A DNA stretch of 64,000 nt from an uncultured Ruminococcus sp. (GTDB lineage: Bacteria > Bacillota > Clostridia > Oscillospirales > Acutalibacteraceae), in NCBI GenBank assembly GCA_902798755.1, contig CADBYC010000004.1, positions 1 to 64,000 of the forward strand. The letters run 5' to 3'. Position 1 is the stretch's first letter. Every line of letters begins with the position of its first letter. The translations under genes and the position numbers were made by a program. Below are positions 58,019 through 64,000 of the stretch, one piece after another. Under the pieces are notes generated by a model, which saw only the letters and a program-made list of their open reading frames with translations, made no database searches and had not been told where the DNA came from.

Positions 58019-60259
58019 TCAGATGATGGAAAGCTGCTGGGCTTCATCTTCCTGTGAGGGCAATGCGCCTGCCGCGGGAAGGGTGCGGGTGCGGTAGCGC
58101 GAGGGCTTAGAGAATCTGCCGTCCTCATACGGCTCGATCTTCATCACACGATGACCCTTTCTCAGCTTCATGACCGCTACGCCCTGCGTGTTCTTGGTGG
58201 TCTTGGGCGCGATCGCGCCGCTGTGGAAGAGCAGCATGCGACCCGCCGAAGAGGTCAGAAGGAACTCGCGGTCGGTCTTTGTGAAGTCGATACCCGCAAG
58301 GGGCGCTTTGTCGGAATAGGCGTTGATCAGCTTCTTGCGGTTGGTCTTGGTCTCATAGGCAGAGAGCGGCACCTTGGCGACCTTGCCGTTTTCAAAGGCA
58401 AAGAGCAGATAGCCGCTGTAGTCCTTGGTTTTCAGGACAAATACCGCGTGCTCGCCCTCGTCCATGCCCAGCCGCGCGGGGATATACTCGCCGAAGGCGC
58501 TCGCCTTGGTGTCGGCGATCTCGCTGACCTTGGTCTTGTAGACCTGACAGTGATCGGTAAAGAACAGGAGATCGGTGTTGTTGGTGGTCTCGGTGGTATA
58601 GACGATCTCGTCGTCCTCTTTGAGCTTTTGTTCGCCGCTCATACGCAGGCTCTGGGGCGTGATCTTCTTGAAATAGCCCTCTTTCGTGAAGAACAGATGG
58701 ACGGGATAGTCGGGGATCTCTTCTTCAAGATCCACGTCGGCGGGGATATCGTCCATGTGCAGCAGCGGACACAGTCTGTCCTTGCCGTACTTCTCGGCGA
58801 CCTCCTTGAGCTCCTTGACGATGATGGTCTTGACGCGCGCCTTGGAGTTCAGGATCGCTTCAAGGTCTTCGATATCCTTTCTGAGCTGTTCGATCTCGGC
58901 GGTGCGCTTTAAGATATACTCACGGTTGAGGTGGCGTAGCTTGATCTCGGCGACATATTCCGCCTGGATCTTGTCGATACCGAAGCCGATCATCAAATTC
59001 GGTACTACCTCAGCTTCTTCCTCTGTCTCGCGGACGATACGGATCGCCTTGTCGATATCTAAGAGAATGAGCTGTAAGCCCTCGAGCAGATGGAGCTTGT
59101 CCTTCTTCTTGTTCAGGTCGAAGAAGGTGCGGCGGCGGATACATTCGATACGGAACGCGATCCACTCATTGAGGATCTCCCCTACTCCGAGCGTCATCGG
59201 CACGCCGCCGATCAGGATATTGAAGTTGCAGGAGAAGTTGTCCTCTAAGGTAGTCTGCTTGAAGAGCTTCTGCATGAGCTTGTCGGGGTCGGTGCCGCGC
59301 TTTAAGTCGATCGTGATCTTCATGCCGTCGAGACCCGTCTCGTCACGGATATCGGCGACCTCTTTGATCTTGCCGTTCTTGACAAGGTCGATGACCTTCT
59401 CGATGATGACCTCTGTCGTGGTGGTCGGCGGGATATGGGTGATGTCGATGCAGTTCTGCTTTTTGTCGTACTCGTAGATGGAGCGCACCTTGATCGAGCC
59501 GCGGCCCGTGCGGTAGACCTCGCGGATGGCTTCTTCGTTATAGATGATCTGCGCGCCGCCCGAGAAATCGGGAGCGGGCAGGGTAGAGATGATGTCGTGA
59601 TCCTTGTCGCGAATCAAGGCGGCGGTCGTCTCGCAGATCTCGCGCAGGTTGAAGGAGCAGATATTGGACGCCATACCGACCGCGATACCCGTATTGGCGT
59701 TCACGAGAACGGACGGATAAGACGCGGGCAGGAGCGTCGGCTCCTTCATGGTATTATCATAGTTATCGACGAAATCGACGGTGTCCTTGTCGATATCCTT
59801 GAACAGCTCGTTACAGATGGGGTCGAGCTTCGCTTCGGTATAACGGGAAGCCGCCCACGCCATATCGCGGGAGTAGAACTTACCGAAGTTGCCCTTGGAA
59901 TCGACATAGGGGTGCAACAGCGCTTCATAGCCGCGGCTCAGGCGCACCATCGTGTCGTAGATGGCGGAGTCGCCGTGGGGGTTGAGCTTCATCGTCGCGC
60001 CGACGATGTTCGCGGACTTGGTGCGAGCGCCCTTGAGCAGACCCATATTGTACATGGTGTACAGGAGCTTGCGGTGAGAGGGCTTGAAGCCGTCGATCTC
60101 GGGGATCGCGCGCGACATGATAACGCTCATCGCATAGGGCATGAAGTTCTCTTCGATGGTGGAGGCGATACGCTGTTCGACAATATCGCCCGCGCCCGCG
60201 ATCACGCCGTTTGAGATCGGTTTGATATTCGGTTGTTTGCTTTGTTTTTTCTTAGCCAT
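58019..60259 (-). CDS. Type IIA DNA topoisomerase subunit A (ParC/GyrA-like)
   Basis: A 746-residue A subunit that cuts and passes double-stranded DNA. The active Tyr140 is in AWAASRYTEAKLDP; RAIPEIDGFKPSHRKLLYTM and LNPHGDSAIYDTMVRLSR are the core. The C-terminal blades lack an obvious GyrA box, so it resembles the second, topoisomerase IV-like pair of Clostridia rather than a gyrase, though I cannot prove this. The B subunit is 93 bases upstream, separated by a REPIN-like element. AGGAA precedes the ATG. Confidence 0.9.
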   Translation of the reverse strand: MAKKKQSKQPNIKPISNGVIAGAGDIVEQRIASTIEENFMPYAMSVIMSRAIPEIDGFKPSHRKLLYTMYNMGLLKGARTKSANIVGATMKLNPHGDSAIYDTMVRLSRGYEALLHPYVDSKGNFGKFYSRDMAWAASRYTEAKLDPICNELFKDIDKDTVDFVDNYDNTMKEPTLLPASYPSVLVNANTGIAVGMASNICSFNLREICETTAALIRDKDHDIISTLPAPDFSGGAQIIYNEEAIREVYRTGRGSIKVRSIYEYDKKQNCIDITHIPPTTTTEVIIEKVIDLVKNGKIKEVADIRDETGLDGMKITIDLKRGTDPDKLMQKLFKQTTLEDNFSCNFNILIGGVPMTLGVGEILNEWIAFRIECIRRRTFFDLNKKKDKLHLLEGLQLILLDIDKAIRIVRETEEEAEVVPNLMIGFGIDKIQAEYVAEIKLRHLNREYILKRTAEIEQLRKDIEDLEAILNSKARVKTIIVKELKEVAEKYGKDRLCPLLHMDDIPADVDLEEEIPDYPVHLFFTKEGYFKKITPQSLRMSGEQKLKEDDEIVYTTETTNNTDLLFFTDHCQVYKTKVSEIADTKASAFGEYIPARLGMDEGEHAVFVLKTKDYSGYLLFAFENGKVAKVPLSAYETKTNRKKLINAYSDKAPLAGIDFTKTDREFLLTSSAGRMLLFHSGAIAPKTTKNTQGVAVMKLRKGHRVMKIEPYEDGRFSKPSRYRTRTLPAAGALPSQEDEAQQLSII

Positions 60260-60300
60260 AGTGTATTCCTATCTTCAAATTAAGGGCGCAGCATTTACGC

Positions 60301-60350
60301 CGTAGGGACGAGCAGTGCTCGTCCGCGGACGGTCAATGACCGTCCCTACA
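60301..60350. repeat. Family A hairpins, head-to-head without spacer
   Basis: GGACGAGC-AGT-GCTCGTCC is followed directly by GGACGGTC-AAT-GACCGTCC, ends CGTAGG and CCCTACA. Unlike the other pairs the centre is missing, which shows that the two ends can exist as a minimal element. Confidence 0.85.
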
Positions 60351-60352
60351 TA

Positions 60353-62353
60353 TCACGACACGTCTAAGTTATCGGTATAATTCGCGCCGTACTGAACGAT
60401 ATAGTCCTTTCTGCCCTGCAGGTTGTCGCCGAGCAGGACGTCAAAGATGTAGGCGGTGCGCTCGACGTCGTCGGGCATGACCTTGATCAGTCGGCGGGTC
60501 TCGGGGTTCATGGTGGTCAGGCTCATCATATCGGGCTCGTTCTCACCGAGACCCTTGGAGCGCTGGATCGTGAACTTGCTGTTGCCGATCTCGTCGATGT
60601 ATTTCTCCTTCTCCGCTTCGGTATAGGCGAAATAGACCTTGTCCTTCGTCGTGATCTCATACAGCGGAGATTCGGCGATATAGACCTTGCCCGCCTTGAT
60701 GAGCTCGGGCGTCAGGCGGTAGATCATCGTGAGCAGCATCGTGCGGATATGGAAGCCGTCGACGTCCGCGTCCGTACAGATGATGACCTTGTTCCAGCGC
60801 AGGTTGTCGATATTGAAAGCGTTGATATCCTTCTTCTTCGACTTTGTCTTGCCGGTATCGACCTGCACGCCGCAGCCTAATATTTTGATAAGATCGGTGA
60901 TGATATCGCTCTTGAAGATACGGTCGTAATCGACCTTCAGGCAATTGAGGATCTTACCGCGGATCGGCATGACCGCCTGAAAATCGGGGTTGCGCGCCTG
61001 TACGCACGCGCCCTTCGCGGAGTCGCCCTCTACGATGAACAGCTCGCGCTCCTCGACGTTCTTAGAGCGGCAGTCGGTGAACTTCGCGATCTTCGCGGTG
61101 ATGTCGATCTTTGCCGTCAGGTTCTTTTTCAGGTTGACGCGCGTTTTCTCCGCGCTTTCACGGGAGCGCTTGTTGACCAAGACCTGATTCGCGATCTTGT
61201 CCGCTTCGAGGGGATTCTCGATGAAATAGACCTCGAGCTGATGGCGCAGGAATTCGGTCATCGCGTCCTGGATACCCTTATTGGTGATGGCGAGCTTGGT
61301 CTGGTTCGCGTAAGAGGTGACGGACGAGAATGAGGAAATGACGATGACCAAGCAATCCGCTACGTCCTCATATTTGATCTTGCTCTCGTTCTTGTTATAC
61401 ATACCTTTGCTCTTGAGATAGCTGTCGATCTGATAGACAAAGGAATTCCTGACCGCCTTATCGGGAGAGCCACCGTGCTCGAGCCACGAGGAATTGTGAT
61501 AATATTCGGTCACAGCGACCTTATTGGAAAACGCCAGAGCGACGTTGATCTTGCATTTGTACTCGTCCTTGTCGTCACGGTCGCGGCACATGCGCTCGCC
61601 GCTCCAGCTCTGGACGGTAGTGAAGCCCTCTTCCCCGATCAGCTCGCCGACGTGATCGGCGATACCGTTCTCATAGAAGAATTCTTCCACGTCAAAGGAG
61701 CGACCCGCCTGCTGACGGAAGATGAACTTCACGCCGGGATTGACGATCGCCTGACGGCGGAGCATCTCGGTAAAGAACGCGGGGTCCATCTTGATGTCGG
61801 TAAAGACCTCGAGGTCGGGTTTCCAGCGGATCTTGGAGCCCGTATCTCTGCCGCTGTAATCGGCAGACTGCAAGCCGCCGACGTTCAGACCCTTTTCAAA
61901 ATGCAGGGTATATTTTTTGTGATCGCGTTTGATCTCGGCGTCCATATACTCGGCGGCGAACTGGGTCGCGCACAGTCCCAGACCGTTCAGACCCAATGAA
62001 AACTCATAGTTGCCGCCGTTGTCGTTGTCGTATTTGCCGCCCGCGTAGAGGGTGCAGAACAGCAGCTCCCAGTTGTACTTCTCTTCCTTTTGGTTGTACT
62101 CGACGGGGATACCGCGTCCGTGGTCCTCGACCTCGACGGAGCCGTCGTTATAGATCGTGAGGACGATCTCTCTGCCGTAGCCCTCGCGCGCTTCGTCGAT
62201 GGAGTTCGACAGTATCTCAAATACGCTGTGCTGACAGCCCTCGATACCGTCGGAGCCGAAGATGACCGCGGGGCGCTTGCGCACCTGATCGGGTCCCTTC
62301 AATACCTTGATATCATCGTTGCTGTAGACAGGTTTTTTCTTTGCTTTTGCCAT
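60353..62353 (-). CDS. Type IIA DNA topoisomerase subunit B (ParE/GyrB-like)
   Basis: A 666-residue ATPase subunit. N-terminal GHKL ATPase with VFEILSNSIDEAREGYGREI, VEVEDHGRGIPVEYN and FSLGLNGLGLCATQ, transducer domain, and Toprim with VEGDSAKGACVQARNPDFQA, MPIRGKILNC and CTDADVDGFHIRTMLLTMIY. A short C-terminus ends QYGANYTDNLDVS. The start has a GGTGA site. Pairs with the A subunit downstream. The repeat element and uvrB lie upstream. Confidence 0.92.
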   Translation of the reverse strand: MAKAKKKPVYSNDDIKVLKGPDQVRKRPAVIFGSDGIEGCQHSVFEILSNSIDEAREGYGREIVLTIYNDGSVEVEDHGRGIPVEYNQKEEKYNWELLFCTLYAGGKYDNDNGGNYEFSLGLNGLGLCATQFAAEYMDAEIKRDHKKYTLHFEKGLNVGGLQSADYSGRDTGSKIRWKPDLEVFTDIKMDPAFFTEMLRRQAIVNPGVKFIFRQQAGRSFDVEEFFYENGIADHVGELIGEEGFTTVQSWSGERMCRDRDDKDEYKCKINVALAFSNKVAVTEYYHNSSWLEHGGSPDKAVRNSFVYQIDSYLKSKGMYNKNESKIKYEDVADCLVIVISSFSSVTSYANQTKLAITNKGIQDAMTEFLRHQLEVYFIENPLEADKIANQVLVNKRSRESAEKTRVNLKKNLTAKIDITAKIAKFTDCRSKNVEERELFIVEGDSAKGACVQARNPDFQAVMPIRGKILNCLKVDYDRIFKSDIITDLIKILGCGVQVDTGKTKSKKKDINAFNIDNLRWNKVIICTDADVDGFHIRTMLLTMIYRLTPELIKAGKVYIAESPLYEITTKDKVYFAYTEAEKEKYIDEIGNSKFTIQRSKGLGENEPDMMSLTTMNPETRRLIKVMPDDVERTAYIFDVLLGDNLQGRKDYIVQYGANYTDNLDVS

Positions 62354-62379
62354 ATTTTCACCTTGGTTTCTGTTATATA

Positions 62380-62528
62380 GCCTTCCCCTTGAGGGGAAGG
62401 TGTCATCGTCCTCTCAGACGATGACGGATGAGGTGGAAACGCCTATACCACATGCCGTATACTGATGAAACAGAAACGCATCCACCTCATCCACCGCAAG
62501 CGGTCCCCCTTCCCCTCAAGGGGAAGGC
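62380..62528. mobile_element. Family D MITE-like element
   Basis: 149 bases, ends GCCTTCCCCTTGAGGGGAAG (62380) and TTCCCCTCAAGGGGAAGGC (62528). Inner repeat GGATGAGGTGGAAA / CACCTCATCC; left connector hairpin GTCATCGTC-CTCTCA-GACGATGAC, right connector ACCGC-AA-GCGGT. It fills the uvrB-parE gap. Confidence 0.85.
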
Positions 62529-62536
62529 GTTCCTTA

Positions 62537-64000
62537 TTATATCCCTTTCAGCTTCTTGATCTGGTCGCGCAGGAACGCCGCATGCTCGAATTCGAGCAGC
62601 TTTGACGCCGCCTGCATCTCCTTTGTGAGCTGTTTGATCATCTCATTCTTCTGTTCACGCGACAATCTGCCCACCATCTCCATCTCCTCGTCCGTATGGG
62701 TCGAGATCTCGATAATGTCATTCACCTTTTTGACGATGGTCTTGGGCGTGATGCCGTGTTCTTCGTTATATTGCTGCTGGATACCGCGGCGGCGGTTGGT
62801 CTCAACGATGGTCTTCTTCATCGAATCCGTCACGCTGTCGGCGTACATGATAACGGTGCCGTCGGCATTTCGCGCGGCGCGTCCGACCGTCTGGATCAGG
62901 GAGCGTTCCGAACGCAGGAAGCCCTCTTTATCCGCATCGAGGATCGCTACCAAGGACACCTCGGGGATATCCAGGCCCTCACGCAGCAGGTTGATACCCA
63001 CCAGCACGTCGAACTTGCCCAGCCGCAGGTCGCGCACGATCTCCATACGCTTGACGGTGTCGATATCGTGGTGCATATAGCGCACCTTGATGTCCATGCT
63101 CTCGAGGTACTCGGTGAGGTCCTCCGCCATCTTCTTGGTCAGCGTTGTGACCAGTACGCGCTGTTCCTTTTCGACGCGCACGTTGATCTCGGAGATCAGG
63201 TCGTCGAGCTGTCCCTCGGTGGGTCTGACGGAGATCTCGGGGTCTAAGAGTCCCGTCGGACGGATGATCTGCTCCGCTACGACGGCGCTTTTTTCCAGCT
63301 CGAGATCGCCGGGGGTCGCGCTGACGAATACCGCCTGATTCAGCCGTTCGTAGAATTCGTCGAAGTTCAGCGGGCGGTTATCGTAGGCACTCGGCAGACG
63401 GAAGCCGTAGTCGATCAGGCTCTTTTTGCGGGCGTGGTCGCCGCCGTACATGCCGCGCACCTGCGGGAGCGTGACGTGGCTCTCGTCCACGAACAGCAAG
63501 AAGTCCTTCGGAAAGTAATCGAGCAGGGTAAACGGCGCAGACCCGGGCGCTCTGCCCGACAAGACGCGCGAGTAGTTCTCGATACCCGGACACATACCGA
63601 TCTCCTGCAGCATTTCGATATCGTAATGGGTGCGCTGTTCGATGCGCTGGGCTTCGAGCAGCTGACCGTTGTCGCGGAAATACTTCAAGCGTTCCTCGAG
63701 CTCTCTCTCGAGCTCCGCGATCGCGCGCGCCATCTTGCCGCCGTCCACGATGTAATGGGAAGCGGGATAGATCGCCGCGTGGCGCAGGGTAGCGATCAGC
63801 TCGCCCGTCAGGGGATTGATCTCAGTGATGCGGTCGATCTCGTCGCCGAAGAATTCGACGCGGATCACGCGGTCGGAGGACGACGCGGGGAAGATCTCCA
63901 CGATATCGCCGCGCACACGGAATTTGTCGCGGACAAAGTTGATATCGTTGCGCTCATACTGCAATTCGATGAGCTTGCGGATCAGGTCGTCGCGGCTTTT
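62537..64000 (-). CDS. uvrB: Excinuclease ABC subunit B (3' part)
   Basis: Damage-verification helicase of nucleotide excision repair. The gene runs off the right edge, so the N-terminal part is missing; 487 residues remain. Present: [52 protein letters not shown], motif V/VI parts [20 protein letters not shown] and [20 protein letters not shown], and the C-terminal UVR domain [20 protein letters not shown] that contacts UvrC. No start in the window; the in-frame TTG near 63964 is not a true start. Confidence 0.97.
   Translation of the reverse strand, partial: KSRDDLIRKLIELQYERNDINFVRDKFRVRGDIVEIFPASSSDRVIRVEFFGDEIDRITEINPLTGELIATLRHAAIYPASHYIVDGGKMARAIAELERELEERLKYFRDNGQLLEAQRIEQRTHYDIEMLQEIGMCPGIENYSRVLSGRAPGSAPFTLLDYFPKDFLLFVDESHVTLPQVRGMYGGDHARKKSLIDYGFRLPSAYDNRPLNFDEFYERLNQAVFVSATPGDLELEKSAVVAEQIIRPTGLLDPEISVRPTEGQLDDLISEINVRVEKEQRVLVTTLTKKMAEDLTEYLESMDIKVRYMHHDIDTVKRMEIVRDLRLGKFDVLVGINLLREGLDIPEVSLVAILDADKEGFLRSERSLIQTVGRAARNADGTVIMYADSVTDSMKKTIVETNRRRGIQQQYNEEHGITPKTIVKKVNDIIEISTHTDEEMEMVGRLSREQKNEMIKQLTKEMQAASKLLEFEHAAFLRDQIKKLKGI

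Noticed and set aside
58019..62353. Annotation of the topoisomerase pair as DNA gyrase
   Set aside because: No obvious GyrA box; a ParC/ParE-like second pair fits better, but without the rest of the genome I leave the symbol empty.

Overview
The window looks like a chromosome segment of a spore-forming, low-to-mid GC Clostridia member, most likely Oscillospiraceae/Ruminococcaceae (Ruminococcus-like). Grounds: Firmicutes gene order (ylm division cluster, smc-ftsY-rnc, dprA-topA-trmFO, infC-rpmI-rplT with a leader, mutS-mutL-miaA), sporulation genes (spo0A, spoIVB, yunB, a BofA-like gene), a dockerin-bearing secreted hydrolase, and strong Shine-Dalgarno sites. Base composition by eye is balanced to slightly GC-rich. 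Nothing here identifies the species. Nearly all genes are on the minus strand; the plus strand holds only CPBP protease-tadA and spoIVB, spo0A and a DUF4364 gene.

Layout: 1-0.28 kb, a GTGTCC-repeat array that may be the end of an insertion sequence. 0.28-9.1 kb, rluD, lspA, ileS, divIVA, ylmH, sepF, yggS and an HlyD-like membrane protein (division/translation cluster). 9.1-17.2 kb, miaA, mutL, a broken GIY-YIG gene, mutS, ylbF, miaB. 17.3-21.7 kb, yunB, a CD1247-type zinc-ribbon protein, efp, pepP, a lipoprotein, rpsU. 22.1-28.7 kb, leuS, rsfS, yqeK, nadD, yhbY, rdgB, ftsY. 28.9-35.4 kb, smc, a radical SAM gene, rnc, plsX. 35.7-41.3 kb, trmFO, topA, dprA and an rRNA methyltransferase. 42.0-43.4 kb, the infC operon with leader and consensus promoter. 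43.5-50.3 kb, CPBP protease, tadA, a methionine gamma-lyase-like gene, GNAT, murD, an AI-2E permease, an XRE regulator. 50.8-52.5 kb, RNase P RNA and cca. 52.7-56.2 kb, spoIVB, spo0A, DUF4364, bofA-like, secG. 56.3-64 kb, a dockerin hydrolase, a type IIA topoisomerase pair and the 3' part of uvrB.

The genes are mostly housekeeping and conventional. The unusual content is between them: almost every intergenic gap is filled with small palindromic repeats of at least five families. (A) GTAG + GGACG-NNN-loop-N'N'N'-CGTCC hairpins, often in inverted pairs about 110 bp apart, resembling REPINs. (B) CATTGCGAGG...GTGGCAATC repeats, one inverted pair of which flanks the broken GIY-YIG nuclease gene. 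(C) hairpins built on a fixed CCAA...TTGGCTA core with exchangeable outer and apical stems. (D) 149-216 bp MITE-like elements with GCCTTCCCC hairpin ends and exchangeable internal hairpins. (E) GTAG + GGTACG hairpins. In families A, B and C both sides of a stem change together between copies, so base pairing is kept while sequence is not. I consider this, together with the possible GIY-YIG link of family B and nested insertions of C in B, the best candidate for an undescribed system here. Other points: a Spo0A whose receiver acidic pair appears replaced by Gln-Glu, an infC gene that seems to start at ATC, and a putative 0A box plus a perfect palindrome in front of spo0A.
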